DNA of 64,000 nucleotides from Ligula intestinalis (GCA_036362985.1 JAYGXS010000003.1:40603091-40667090), one strand, 5' to 3'. Counted from the stretch's first letter, positions 11,880 to 23,974 are shown. Numbers and translations are program-made. The notes: a model not told the origin generated them from the sequence alone.

Positions 11880-13440
11880 TTGGGAATACACACAGCAGTA
11901 GACAGACACTCACCGATCGATCACATGACTCACTCTTCCTCGGTGTGCCTTCGGATTAATGTGCACAAACATATCTTTCTCATTACCTCTATGGTCATGC
12001 AAACCGAGGCATTCTGATCAAACATGCGTCACCAGAGCATGCACATTGTCTTTGTAGTGGTGGTGTTCCAACTAGTACCTTGTGTCCAGTTCGTTGTGGT
12101 AATAATTAACAACGCAGAACTTGCTCTGCGCACGTCGTAACTTTCCGGTAGGCACGAATTTGCAATAGGCATCTGTCAAGACAGCCGCCATTAAGCGTGG
12201 TTGAATTACAATAATATGCTCCATTTGCAACAAATAGCCTGCAACGAACATGGGTAAATACTAAAGAAAGGCTGAGGAAACTCCGAGCATAAGCGACTGA
12301 GAGATGGCCACTGTGGGAACCTCCACGATCAGTAAAATAACAGACCAGCTCTATGGCAAGGCCTTCAACAAATAAGAAGGAGAAAGGTTTGCTGAGTAAG
12401 TACGTAACGAATGTCCGCACCTTTATCACATTCCGGAACTAGGCTCGAACGTGCTTATGACAATATCTAACCTTAAGGGGCCGCTGGCTATCCGAGGAAA
12501 ACTGAAAAACCTCAAGAAGGTTCCTCAGCTACCCAATTTATTGCAGCTCTGGCTGCTCATTATTCACAGCTTGCTTACATAGGAATTTGAGAGAGAGGGA
12601 GGGATTCACTTTACTTTGAATTTATCATTTCAAGATTTACAGCTAACTGTCCTCATATACCGTGGATAAAATGGGTACACAAAACAGACAGCAAGAAAAG
12701 ATGGCAATTTATGCATAATGGCCGAAAACTGCAACTGTTGAAATTACGGGGAATTTGCAGTACATGAGTCACAAATGTTGAGTCATGTTTGACTTCGTGC
12801 GTCGTGTACGCCGTTGTAGTTAAAGTATACAAAGAAGAGTAAAAATTAGTATACAGTGGGAAAAATAGACTAACTACTGTACATGTAAAAAATCCAATGT
12901 GAATGGAGAGCAAATAAAATGTGGGGACTCAATTACAAAAGCCCGCTCATGACTAACACTCTGCCAATAAACGCATTTGACCTGTCGGCTGCTGGCCAAG
13001 CACCCACAAGGAAAAACCAATCTCCAGCTGACTTTGTCACTTGTAAAATCAGAGATATTTCTTTTAAAAAATGAGCTTACCACTTGGCTCATCCTAACGC
13101 GTGGAATAATGCGACTTATAATTGATCCAGCGTACAATGTAGCGACAGAGGAATCTAACCGTACGCACTTAGCATCTTATCAGCGCTTAGATCACCACGT
13201 CAGTATCAGCTTAGTGAAGGGAAAGATGGGCGAACGCCTTTGAACTCCCCGTTGGTAACGAGATGATAGGAAATAAATGGATTCAAAGAAAAATTTAAAA
13301 ATTTCGGCAATTACATGCTCTGGGAAGACACCATGCTTGGTAGGTAGTCAAACAGTAACAAAATATGACAGAAAATGTGATTACTTGCAAATAAAGAGTA
13401 GTATAATTTGATGCAATATATGTGGCGCTACATAGTGTGA
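11880..13440. other. LRR intron 1, no gene recognised
   Basis: Open frames on both strands (longest about 107 codons, minus strand near 12100-12430) show no family motifs. No repeats were recognised. Confidence 0.4.
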
Positions 13441-13449
13441 TGTAGTGGA

Positions 13450-13790
13450 TTTTTACCTGGTTTGTATGTGTGCTTGATGCATGCCCAGTCTACTCTTGAA
13501 TGAGTTATCAGAAGTGGAGAGGACAACCTTTTCAGGAAGGGTGTTCCACGCTGCAAATACTCTGTTGCTGAGGAAGAACTTTCGCCTGTGAATTCTTGCG
13601 TTGCTGGAGCATAGTTTAAAGGGATGCCCGCGCAAAGTTGACGTATTAACCTGGGTAAAGAAATCGTCGGGGATGAAGCAACTATCCAGGTTTTTCATAA
13701 TACGGAAGGTATAGTCCTGTGAGTACTGCAAAACGTTTTCATGACGAAATTTAACTTGGTAGATTAGAATACATTTGGCCAAGCTATTTT
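13450..13790 (-). pseudogene. LINE reverse transcriptase C-terminal fragment
   Basis: The minus-strand frame from 13782 reads DYTFRIMKNLDSC, then TSTLRGHPFKLCSSNARIHR, RRKFFLSNRVFAAWNTLPEK and DNSFKSRLGMH. The pattern RGHPFKL...R...FF.NRV...WN.LP..VV...S...FK.RL is the conserved C-terminus of Jockey/CR1/RTE-type LINE proteins. The polymerase domain is missing, as expected of a 5'-truncated insertion. The frame is still open over 109 codons. Confidence 0.8.
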
Positions 13791-13799
13791 GATCAACTG

Positions 13800-15235
13800 A
13801 GTTGATTTAATATTTAAAAGGGCTTTGGTTTGGAAAACTGCCCTCTCAGTTAAAGTTATTGGGGGGAAGAGGTGCGCATTTTTGCTAAATCATGATTAAA
13901 TTTATATCAAAGAAATTCCCTATGCTATACGGAAAGACAGAACTAAACTTTTTCTAATATACATTGTGCTGTGGAAGAGTTCCATAATTAGAAAAAAAGT
14001 GGAATAATCCCTTTCAGAACTGGAAAATTTTGTGCGAACTTGATTAAATTGAAGTGAAGCGTAGTTTAAGGAATCGCATTTATTTTCAGAAACAAGCAGT
14101 GATACAAGTTTTAAAAATTATATTTAGCCATTCTATTAATTTTTTTGCACAAAATGCGGTGACAAAAATGTTTGGTAGAACATATACATTTACCGCACAG
14201 CTGGCCTTGCACTTAAACAAAATGTCCACATGTTACCGCGAAGACAACCTATAGAAGGCCTTATTGAATGCAAGTCATGTAGAAATATAGGTTTTTTGTA
14301 AACAATACGTTCCGCTCAAGTGTTATTTAGAAATAGAACAGACAGAAGAATAATAAGTATTTAAAAAATGGTCATACATGTGGCCTGCTTTTTTTGCATT
14401 CTCAAACTCATTACGGATCGTGGAATTAATTTCCTTTAGCGGAAAATAATCCGTTATAAAGATACAAGTATGTTCTTTCACCTCCAGTCAAATTTAATCG
14501 TTTACCTTCAGGTAAATTGAAGAAATTGTCAAAAGTCTCCAATGTCACTCTGACATTACCTTGGAAAAAGTTAAATACACAGAAGTTCGTCAGCTAAGTA
14601 TCCAATAAAAGCTCTTTTCAAATAGAATAACTATTATGAAAGGTTTTTTTATTAATCTTAGGAATAACAATTCGCGTGGTATCTAACAGACATGTTGTAT
14701 GCTCGATAATGTGGTTTGCTGTTTTAAAGCATTTGTACATTTGACCTACATGGCCATCCGCATAGGAAATAATATCCAAAAGCTCGTTTTTTCGGAAATG
14801 CTGTTTAGTTATATCTTATTTTGAAAGTTTTGATGTAAACGTCAAACGGAAGCGCAATTTGTTTACTTATCAATGAAGACACCGAAAACTAGCGAAATGA
14901 TGAGAGACTTTATTCCACGATATTCAATAGTTATCTACTAATGGTAATATGCACAAAATAGTTTGACCAAAGAAAAGTTATTTTTATATGAAGAAAGTGG
15001 TTGCTTTAAGTTTTATACTTAACAAAATATTTAAATTTTTTGTTCTAATTTATAGGTATTTTTGACGTCTCCAGAACCTGGGGATTATCAAGATAATTTA
15101 ATTTTTCCTTTCAAACACTCAGTACTTCTTATAGTTCTTTTATGTATTTAATACGCCTAATGCTGCTCATTATTATTTCGAAGTTTTCGTAAATCCGTTC
15201 TTGCCGGTATGAGAGAAATAATCAAAATTTGACAA
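13800..15235. other. LRR intron 1, strongly AT-rich, no gene recognised
   Basis: This is AT-rich sequence with one 66-codon frame at 14054-14254 of no recognised family. Confidence 0.35.
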
Positions 15236-15239
15236 AATT

Positions 15240-16978
15240 TGGCATGTTGCTTGCAGCACTCGCCACACTGTAATTATGAGGTCTTCTCGTAGTTGTCTGT
15301 AGGAAAGGAGAATATGTCGTAAGTCGACAGCCTGCTTTCACAGGGCAGTGTTTGTAGACCTTTGACCATTGTTGTCGCTCGCCTGTGGACGTTCTCTAAG
15401 ACGGTACAGTTTTTGACAGTACAAGGTCTCCATGCCTGGATAGCGAATTCCAGGTGCGGCCGAATGAAGCTTCCAAAGATTTTGGAAAAGATGCCTTTTT
15501 CGAACCCCGTAAAGGCTCATCTAATAAGCTGTAATGTAGACTTGGCTGACTTTGCCACCTTCGTACGGTTCAGCGTTGGTTTGAGTGAAGAAGTAATCCA
15601 CACACCCAAAGCCTTCTGACTCTCAACTTTGTGCAGCGGTGTACCGTTTAAGGAGTAGATCTTCGTGCTGGATGCTCTACAACTGCCGATTTGAAGTAGG
15701 TTGCATTTCCTTACATTGAAAGGCATCAGCCAAAGCTTTGACCAGTTCTCCAATCTGTTCAAGTTAGCTTGTAGATGGTTTTCGTCTGCCGTATTTTGGA
15801 TGACTTTCCATAATTTGATGTCATCAGCGAATAAGGTGACATCACAGTCTAAATCCCTGACACAGTCGTTGATGAAAACAAGGAACAATACGGGACCTAA
15901 AACTGAGCCCTGTGAGACGCTACTCACCGCAGGTAAACCCGAGGACTTCTGGCGACCGACTTGGACTCTTCGTGACCGTCCTGTCAAAAAGTGTTGGAAG
16001 GAGGAGGTTCCCGTGAACGCCTGCTCTGCGCAGCTTAAGCAGCAGGCGTTGATGAGGGACGGTATCGAATGCCTTTTTGAAGTCAATGAAGATCGCATGC
16101 ACCGTTTTGCCCTCGTCACGTGCTTTGATCCAGCTATCAAGTGAGAATAGCAGATTGGTAAGACAGGAACTACCACTGAGAAAACCATGTTGGACATCGA
16201 AAAGGAGATGATTCTGCTCGAGGACCTGCATCAACGCCTTCTTAATGATTGTTTCCATGGTTTTGCAACAAATGGAGGTAAAGCTCACCGGCCTGCAGTT
16301 ATTTGCGGACGCTCGGCTTCCACTCTTGAAAATTGGAATGATCGCCGCTGTCTTCCAATCCGATGGTAGGCAGCTCGTAACAAGTGACGTCTGGAAGATT
16401 TGGGCTAGCGGCTTGGCCATTTCAAAAGCCAGCTCCTTCAACAGCTTGGCCGGGATTGCATCGTGGTCTGGGGAGGTCAATTCTTTCAAATTAAGAAGCT
16501 CATTCTTAACTACATCTTCGGTGAAGAGGACTGTATCAATAGATGGGATCGAACTGTCTTCATAATTTTGGGATAGAAAACCGGGCTCAGTAATCTCGAT
16601 GGACCGGAAGAACAAAGCGAGATGGTCAGCTTTATCCTTGTCCTCTGAGATTTGGGCATCTTCGGCAGTTCGCAGTAGGGGGATAAGGTCCTTATTCCGC
16701 GTGCTCTGTCTTATATAACTGTACAGGACTCTGGGGTTAACCATAGCTCGGTTTAACAGATCCTCTTCGGACAGCTGTCGATTTCTGACAATGAGACGTT
16801 TGGCCCGGTTTCTCTGCATTTTGTAACTATTAATAGATCCAGGTGTCCAATCAATTAGGGACGTTTTCCACAGTTTTCTCTCCTTGTTAACTTCCGTTTT
16901 TAAAGACTGAGTCAGCCAGCGAGGTCTGTTCATAAGTTTTCTGCGTGTGATTGGGCAGTGGCTAGAGATGAGGGTATG
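15240..16978 (-). mobile_element. CR1/Jockey-like LINE, RT and C-terminus (main segment)
   Basis: The minus strand from 16999 carries a long frame: PRWLTQSLKTEVNKERKLW, LYSYIRQSTRNKDLIPLL, PAKLLKELAFEMAKPL, CLPSDWKTAAIIPIFKSG, then MQVLEQNHLLFDVQHGF. RT motif A is HAIFIDFKKAFDTVPHQRLL. A frameshift near 16030-16060 passes to a second frame with SQGSVLGPVLFLVFINDCV (motif B) and DVTLFADDIKLWK (catalytic FADD). That frame ends after LNRTKVAKSAKSTLQLIR. A third frame continues to about 15240 with IRPHLEFAIQAW and LREDLIITVW. The hAT transposon at 16987-20641 splits the element, and its upstream part resumes at 20642. One frameshift and a few stops mark it as dead but fairly young. Confidence 0.9.
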
Positions 16979-16986
16979 GACTATAC

Positions 16987-19900
16987 CAGGGGTCGGCAAC
17001 CCTTTTAACTCAAAGAGCTAAAAAAGCAATATTTAGAAATATATTTCATAAAGAGCCATATAATATATTTTAAAATGAAATTATATTAAATGCTAGCATA
17101 ATAAGCCTCTGAATTTATTCTTTTAAATAATATTATTATAATACTCACTAGCGAAACAGCCCGGCTTCGCATTGAGGCCTCCCTGACCAACCTTCCCCCC
17201 CCCCAAGGGCAGCAGGTGGTAAAACAGCTGCCTTCTGTCAAGAAGTGCGTTATCAGTAGTGCGTCTGCTCGCCCCATTTTTTAGGCGTTTCAGTGCATAA
17301 TCCAGGTTGGCACAATTACATTGACACACTCGCGTTCAAGCCCTAGCTGCCTGTTTACACACCCACCCCCTTTTTCGACGCGCACACAACCTTGAGGCTG
17401 AAACCGCTCCCGGCCGCTGCCGTAAACGCGCTGACCGTAAAGAACTTGACCTAAATTCGCTAAACCCCTCCCCCCCCCTTTTCCCCCCCCCCCCCCCCCA
17501 AGGGCAGCAGGCGGTACAACAGATGATACGGAGCATAAGATAGACAGCTCGCAAAAGCGATTCCCAAGAGAGGCGGACAGGAATGCGAACTATGCTATCG
17601 GCGAACAAACCTATGACGCCAGCCAACCAAAAACGGAATAGGAACCCGACAGAACAATAATATCGTTGTTATCAAGTGAGCAGATTGTTAATGTGATTTC
17701 TGGCGTTGCATAGATTCGCTGAGGGTTTTATAGTCTGGTCGGTAGTTGGCGAGGTTAAGTTTCATGCAAGCGTTGAGGCTTTCATCCGTTAGACGTGATC
17801 TTATTGTGGACTTGATGTATCTAAGATGTGGGACTGACTGCTCACATGCATATGTACATCCAAACAGAGTCACTACAGCAATACTCACACGCTACAGTGT
17901 GTGGTATGTGATCGGAAACGTGTTCCAAGTTTTGATTATCAGCTGGTCTTCGGGTTAAAGTTTTTTAATTTCTGTCCACATGTGCTTGCTTGTCAACTCC
18001 GCTTTATGTCGTGCGATACTTTCAAAATCTTCATTGAGTGACTTGAACTTATTCACCCTCATGCCTGAGGCCCTAAGGTAGACCAATTCTTCTGCGAAAT
18101 CTCTAACGGAAAGGCCAGGAATATAACGTTGGTCGGCTGTGTTCAGTGAACACCCGGTTGGATGGGTGATGAACTCAAAAAGACGAGTATGCTCTCGAAA
18201 TTCTCAAAAGCGTGCTTTGAACGACTTAGGAGACTGGATTTGACGCTAACTAGCTGGTGGACATCAAGGTTTTAAGTGGACTCACTTTCAGTGCATACAT
18301 CTTTATATTGTCTTAGATTTTCCAAATGTAGTAATCGATCTGTTTCAAGATCCATTATAAAGAGTTCAAGCTTGTTTTCAAAAGCAAACATGGATTGTTG
18401 AAGGGATATGACTGTATTTCCATGGCCTTGCAATTTAACGTTAAGTTGGTTCAGATGTTCGGTCATATCCACAAGATAGTAAAAGATGAGGAGCCACTCA
18501 TTGTTGGCTAGCTCAGGATGCTCAATGCCCTTCATTTCAAGGAATGTCCGGATTTTGTTCAGGCAAGCTGCAAAATGGCCAAGCACCTTCCCTTTTGACA
18601 ACCAACGTACCTTGCTGTGCAAAATTACATTATGATAGTTATTTCCAACTTCATCCAGCAGTGTTTTAAACTGTCAATCATTTGAGGCTCGAGCAACAAT
18701 AAAGTTGATCACACGGATGACCAGCAACATCATTTAGCCAAGCTGCCCGTCGCATATCTGAGCACAAAAAGCTTCCGGGTGTAGAATGCAATGGAAACGT
18801 AGGATGGGTCTATTTTCAGATTCACAGAGAAGCACCACAAATCGTTTGTTTTTCCCCACCATACACGGAGCACCATAAGTACACAATGAGATAAGTTTAT
18901 GCATGAGTAGTTTTTTTATTGAGTGAAATCCATGAAAGACTTGAATGAATCCTCACTATTTGTGGACCCTTTTATTGGCAGAACCGCAAGACTTTCGTCG
19001 TGCAGTGTATCACCAGTAGCATATCTTGCAATCACACTGAACTGCGCCAAATGGCTTACGTCTGTTGACTCATCCAAAGCCAGGGAAAATAACGGCGCTG
19101 CAATTATGTCTTTCATTTGCGTTTCCTCCACGTTAGTTGCCATCATGATGGTACGCTCATGAACAGTTTTTGCCGACAAAGGCATGTCTTGTATCCGTTT
19201 AATTATCTTGTTTTTGTTCGAAAGATCATCAAAAGTTTATTGGCTACATCCAGCATGAACGTTTTAGCAAACTCGCCATCTGTGAATGATTTTCCGTTCC
19301 TAACTATTGATAAAGATCCAGCAAAGCTCGCGGAGTTATAGTCACCTTGCTGGGTCCATACGTGGAGTTGCTTCTGGCTGGTTTGCATCCTGCTCTTTAG
19401 CTCTTGGCATGCTTTCTTTCAGCTATCTCCCGCAGGGTATTTTAATGCAAACGTATCATGGCGTGCGTTGAAGTGTCGCTTTACATTCAACCGTTTCATC
19501 GATGTAATCTTGCCATTGAAAATTAGACACACCGCATAATCTGCTGTCTCCGCACAGGAGAATTCTTCGGCCTATTTTTCCTGAAATGTACGATACTCCT
19601 CACCCCTTTTTCGTTTCGCCATACTCTATGTTGCAGAGGTTAACTTTGGGCAAATGAGGGGGAATGTAGCGCTCAAAGATGTGCGATCCGTCTGATGAAA
19701 GAAAGCAGTCAGATGCTAGGACCGATGTATTAGTCCACAAAGCAAGTGTTCGCGAATGGACTGTTTGCTCCGTCTGGGGGACATAAACACGAAGAAAATT
19801 ATGTAACAAAGCCGGCTGGCCTATGCGCGTAAGATAGCCTTGTCTGCCAGCGTGACCTTGACCAAGCTGAGGTCAAGTCGACGGGCTGTCGTGCTTTAGT

Positions 19901-20641
19901 AGAGCGTCTGTTATTTAGCGAGCTTGTGGCGGCACGTCATTGGAGGTGGATGGCTATAATGCGTGCTCTTCCCCTCGTTCTCCAAGACCCACTGTCCCAA
20001 AGTCATGTGTTGCCACAACCAACTGTTCCAATGCTCTCTTGCACTGACAACCCCGTCCCTGCGGCTTGACCACGCAGCTGCGTCTGGGAAACCGATAACA
20101 GCTGCGCAAGCGTCCTGTTTCCTTCGGTTTTCTCGCGGCCCCGAGACCGCCGCCGTGGCGACCGTAGTTTATTCAGTCACGCACATACACCCGACCATAC
20201 ACTGGCATCCAAATACCTAAGAGCCTACGAATCTAATATTCGGCCTCTTTAGGCGACATCCCCTCGGGCAATCGCAAGACACCAATAACAGAACGATCGA
20301 ACCTGCTCCGCAATCCTACTGAATCAGCTGTCACCACTGTCTCAAGCTCTCTCAAGTCTGGCTGGGCGCGATCAACACTAGCCCTCACTTCGCCGGTGGC
20401 CACTGCCACCCAGGACTGCAATTAGGAGTTCTGTACGTAATAAATAACTCGTTCTGATAACTCGTACCTTTTAACTTCCAACCTGGGATTTGGCCTGATG
20501 ATTGTAGTGATCCAAGTACACCCCACTTCTTAGACCCCTAAAGAGTAACCAAAATCATAAAATCTGAAGTTTCTGAAAAAGCCATACACGATCATCAAAA
20601 GAGCCATATATGGCTCGGGAGCCATGGGTTGCCGACCCCTG
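16987..20641 (-). mobile_element. complete hAT transposon (GTF2IRD2/ZBED-like transposase family)
   Basis: The element has 16-bp perfect terminal inverted repeats: CAGGGGTCGGCAACCC at 16987 and its reverse complement ending at 20641. Next to each end lies an 8-bp target duplication, GACTATAC on the left and GACTATCC on the right (7 of 8 match), which is the hAT hallmark. It is inserted in a LINE reading frame that resumes on both sides. Length is 3655 bp. The interior holds a decayed BED/hAT transposase on the minus strand, two C-tracts each followed by AAGGGCAGCAGG (17194-17230 and 17483-17522), and GAGCCATATATGGCTC-type subterminal sequence at 20601-20618. Confidence 0.93.
17688..19622 (-). 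pseudogene. hAT transposase (BED finger, RNase H-like and dimerisation regions), broken
   Basis: The probable start is ATG at 19622 (minus), with MAKRKRGEEYRTF. It continues through a BED-like segment (KRLNVKRHFNARHDTF) and MQTSQKQLHVWTQQ to FTDGEFAKTFMLDVANKLL. Next comes the RNase H-like start, FSLALDESTDVSHLAQFSV near 19100. VRWLSKGKVLGHFAACLNKI and LVDMTEHLNQLNVKLQG lie at 18620-18420. The hAT C-terminal dimerisation segment is IKSTIRSRLTDESLNAC and MKLNLANYRPDYK, ending at 17688. Several stops and frameshifts interrupt it, so it cannot make transposase. Family resemblance is to the domesticated vertebrate GTF2IRD2/ZBED5-type transposases. Confidence 0.9.
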
Positions 20642-20870
20642 GACTATCCCTTTGAAATGTTCCCAAGCTTCTTCAACATTTTCGGACAGTGTGGATGCCC
20701 AGTCGATAAAACACATGAAACGTCAGTGACCACAAAACAATTCAATTCCCCAGTCACTACAACATCTCCCATGATTGTCGAGTCATTCAGTCAGCTGGCA
20801 CCCTTAAAAGCCATGACTCCTATTATGTTGGGATATACTCAAGCGTAAGTAAAGGAGAAGATGGTTCGCT
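20642..20870 (-). mobile_element. CR1/Jockey-like LINE, continuation upstream of RT
   Basis: On the minus strand, DWASTLSENVEEAWEHFKGI reads directly up to the hAT target site. It joins VHTLISSHCPITRRKLMNRP on the other side of the transposon, the usual spacer between endonuclease and reverse transcriptase in CR1-like LINEs. Frameshifts follow upstream and homology is lost by about 20870. Confidence 0.75.
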
Positions 20871-20879
20871 CACCAGAAT

Positions 20880-21930
20880 CATAGCTCTATTTGTCTGTGC
20901 TTTCAAAATCCCCTAGATTCTATCGTCAAAGATGAAATCGGCACCAAAATAAACACCAGTTATAGGGGACAGAGGCCACTTAACCCTCAGTACTGCCAGT
21001 TCGGGAATGACTGCACAGGGCTGTGTATGCCGGCATCAGACTGATAAATCGATTCACTGAATTCTCCTCGGAGGCCCAGGCTACAATCAATTCCCAACTT
21101 GTCTCGCTTCTGGCGTGGCGATTATTTTGATGGATGTAAAGTTATGTTCGTGACCCCTTTGGTAGGTGTGGGCAGCAACTTGTGCTAATCAATCACCTGT
21201 CTTATGACAAGATTATGCTCCTTTATGAATGATCCGAACATGCATTCGGTCTGTTCTGTGTGTATTTACTAGGACAGTTTAGACACAGGATGCGATATAC
21301 TATCCCCGACTGCTTAATGGAATTTAATTGGTCGAAAACTCAGATGAACAAAGTCATGATTCCAGTGAGTGAGGAGTCTTTCTCTTCTTAACTTATACAT
21401 GCACCTGGCATGAGGAGATTCACTGCAATTCGCGAAAGATTCCAGCCCGTTAGATGTGTATTATGATGTGATGAATTTCCCAGTAACGGTTTTCGGTGAA
21501 ATACCCACCTTTTGCTCAATGGGCAATCAATAATTGATAAACATATATCGAAATCGGTTAACCACACTTCCAGCAAATATCCAGCTTCCTGTTTCGCCAA
21601 TTGTTTGCTACCGAGTGACACAGCTTAATGTGAAAAAACTGGATTGTTTATTCAACAGGAACTACAATGGTAACGTTTGGGGACCCACTCATGGGCCAAT
21701 CACCTCGCATTTGAATGTAACCAATATCACCAAAACTGTCATTTGAGCCTTTGGCTGGCACCAGTGCTGGACGTATCGTAAAGCAATCTTAATAAATATC
21801 GAAATCTGAATGAACTTGATTATTCCCTTGTATGCAATTCTTTAATTTAAGGAGATATAACTTAGTAAAAAGAGATTGTAAGAAGTAAACTATTGGCAGA
21901 CCGCTTTTTTACAAGTAATTTTCTCTTATA
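20880..21930. other. LRR intron 1, no gene recognised
   Basis: This may hold a decayed 5' part of the LINE above. No endonuclease motif was recognised. An AATAAA lies near 21790, but nothing supports a gene ending there. Confidence 0.3.
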
Positions 21931-21932
21931 AG

Positions 21933-22109
21933 TGTCGAAAAACCACGACCAAATGGTAACTACCGACGCATACCTTACCGGCATGCCTCACTATGATATG
22001 AAACCCGTCAAATTGTGGCTTAACTATCTGACTTACCAGAACCCTATACCCCAGCTAAATCCTTTCTACAGTGCGCCCTTCGCCAATCACTGCGTTCCAG
22101 TGAATCAAG
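21933..22109 (+). CDS. LRR protein gene, candidate cassette exon (59 codons)
   Basis: An open block is bounded by an acceptor (TTTTCTCTTATAAG) and a donor (AATCAAG/GTACTC). It starts with two bases of a codon and ends with one, so it has the same phase (1) at both ends. It can therefore be included or skipped between exon 1 (ends 5537) and the exon at 22532 without changing frame. It would insert KNHDQMVTTDAYLTGMPHYD, KPVKLWLNYLTYQNPIPQLN and PFYSAPFANHCVPVN inside one LRR, with no LRR character itself. The composition (Y, N, P rich, no transposon resemblance) looks like real coding sequence. Alternatives are an exon of an unrecognised nested gene or a chance open frame. Confidence 0.45.
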
Positions 22110-22531
22110 GTACTCTTGTTACTCTCCCCTAATCCAAATTACACCTGATCATTTCCGTCCCATTTTATTTTAATATTACTGTAAAGCCCTGGTAAATTGA
22201 TTTTCTAGATCCTGAATAGGATTTTTGCTGAGTCATTTATCAATTTTTGTCCGATAATGATAGAGAATTTCAATGAAAGGTCAGTGTGCTACGATGTTTT
22301 CCAGTCTTATTATTCTATTACGTAAACACACTTACAAACCTTTCAAGCATACTTTACTTGAGTAGCAGCAATTCAACGGTCATTTACACACGATGTCTTC
22401 AGGTCCTTGGACTAATTGAAATGCGTCTCCTTATAAGAGATGTGCAGTTTATGTTTTTAATGTTAATCATCCAAATGACCGTTTAATGTTTTACTCCTAA
22501 CGCGTTCTAAAATCAGTTTTCTACGCTTTAG

Positions 22532-22713
22532 ACAAACTAATCAATCTCCAAGTTTTACATCTGGACACAAACTCACTCAGTTTTCTGCCACGGGAAATTG
22601 GAAGTCTGATAAATTTGGAGGAACTCTCATTATCGAACAATCTGCTTAGTAATCTGCCACCTGAATTCAAAAACTTCGAAAAACTGCGCAGCCTACACCT
22701 GGCAAACAATGAG
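22532..22713 (+). CDS. leucine-rich-repeat protein, internal exon
   Basis: The acceptor is CTACGCTTTAG and the donor is GAG/GTAAGG. In frame it reads KLINLQVLHLDTNSLSFLP, then REIGSLINLEELSLSNNLLS and NLPPEFKNFEKLRSLHLANN, ending in E. These are almost three perfect LxxLxLxxNxLxxLPxxI repeats. The leading AC completes the split codon from exon 1 or from the 22109 exon, giving D. The exon ends in phase 0, matching the next exon, so that ANNE is followed by FSTFPEPI and the repeat continues unbroken. Confidence 0.88.
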
Positions 22714-22984
22714 GTAAGGAAAAATAAGACACTTGTTTACATGGAGCAAATCCAAGAGCCGTTTCTCGGATTTGCATCTGAATTAACCTTCGTCAGGACG
22801 ATTGCGTTGAAAAAGGGAAAATTCACCCTTTCCGTACGACAGGTGGTCTTGCGCTAAATTTCAGGCGGTTTAATAATCAAATAATATCTCATATTTTCAA
22901 CTCAAACCTTACCATAACCCCTTCGGTTTAAAGCAGATTCACCTGTTGTGCGGCTGACTCATATTCCTGTTAATGCAAGCGAAC

Positions 22985-23560
22985 ATAAGAGGTCTATAAA
23001 GTTATTGAGAAGAAGACGATTCGATCGCTGGGACAATACTTTTAGTTGCCTGAGTCTTCGATATTCTTCATCAGAGACATGAGCAGAAACGGGTAATATA
23101 TGCACAGGAATTTGCGGTATTTTTAGGACATAGTCATTACTGCAAATATATAATGTAAATTAATGATAATTGCCCCTTGTATGTTAAAAGCTTGTCGACC
23201 GGCGAGCGGACTCTGACCTGCTGAACGTTCATCACGCATGGTGGTCTCGGGCATGATGATTGCTCGACCAGCTGGCTCTCTGGTGTTGGCGTAAGACGAC
23301 GCGGTGGCCTGTGTGTTCCCCAAGTGGCGACTTGCTTTGGCCAAATTGAGTCTCATCACCGAATATGGATTGGGCAAATAGTTTACTCGTTTATGAATTG
23401 GGAGACCGTGAACCATGACTCAAGTAATTCTTGGCTCACATGATTGTCAGCTCTTGAAAAAATTTTGGCCTCACCAAATTTGAATGCGTGGCCGGGTCTC
23501 GTCGAATGAGCCGCAACTGGAGAATTGGCATCATTTCGCCGCATGGACGCTATCTGTCTT
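22985..23560 (-). mobile_element. Penelope-like element, endonuclease C-terminus and 3' terminal repeat
   Basis: On the minus strand, TGKTDSVHAAKNDANSPVAA, HSTRPGHAFKFGEAKIF and NHVSQELLESWFT are followed by FINE, CPIHIR and TPESQLVEQSS. This is the end of the GIY-YIG region of the element type also seen at 41220-41640. The non-coding end at 22985-23110 contains the ATTGTCCCAGCGATCGAATC motif (minus strand), shared with 48295-48425. It is 5' truncated and lies in the intron between LRR exons 22532 and 26760, opposite to the gene. Confidence 0.8.
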
Positions 23561-23887
23561 TTCCGGTTCCAACATCAACTTGACCAACGGATGTGCTCGC
23601 CTGGCAACATTTAAAAGGGCATTTACGTTGGTTTCTGCAAAGGCAATTGCAACGGTGTCCTAAAGTAGCGATCGTAATTTCTCAGCTTATTGATTTGACC
23701 GCTTATCTCAAATTTACCTAGCTTGCCAATGAAGACATCTGTTAATGGGAGTCGGAGATAAAAGCCCATAACAACGCCATCTATTTGTCCATATACAGTA
23801 GATTGCCTAACTCATTAAATATCAAAATCGAAATATGGGAGGCTAGCTTTAAATGTACATGGACAGATGGCATTACCGGCTTAGGGT

Positions 23888-23974
23888 GGGGCACCACTTG
23901 GGGTTGGGTATGACCGGCTGATGAGGACTAATGAGCCAGAATGGTCATTCCAGTTTCCCTTGTCTTTGCCGGCC
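23888..23974 (+). repeat. tRNA-derived SINE, copy 2 (body only)
   Basis: GGTATGACCGGCTGATGA, GAATGGTCATTCCAGTTTCC and CTTGTCTTTGCCGG match the body and 3' end of the SINE at 11680-11862. The tRNA-like head is missing, a common 5' truncation. Confidence 0.65.

Noticed and set aside
14054..14254. 66-codon + frame in AT-rich sequence
   Set aside because: No recognised motif, no splice or promoter support.
17336..17626. Open minus-strand frame of 96 codons
   Set aside because: It spans poly-C tracts inside the hAT element and has no family resemblance.
20624..20848. Open + frame ending at a very strong donor-like GTAAGT (20845), first taken for an exon
   Set aside because: The opposite strand here encodes LINE protein (DWASTLSENVEEAWEHFKGI) in register with the LINE across the hAT insertion, and the + frame begins inside the hAT terminal repeat.
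21534..21800. Open + frame followed by AATAAA near 21790, considered as a small nested gene
   Set aside because: No family motif, no consistent splice partner, and AATAAA is common in AT-rich sequence.
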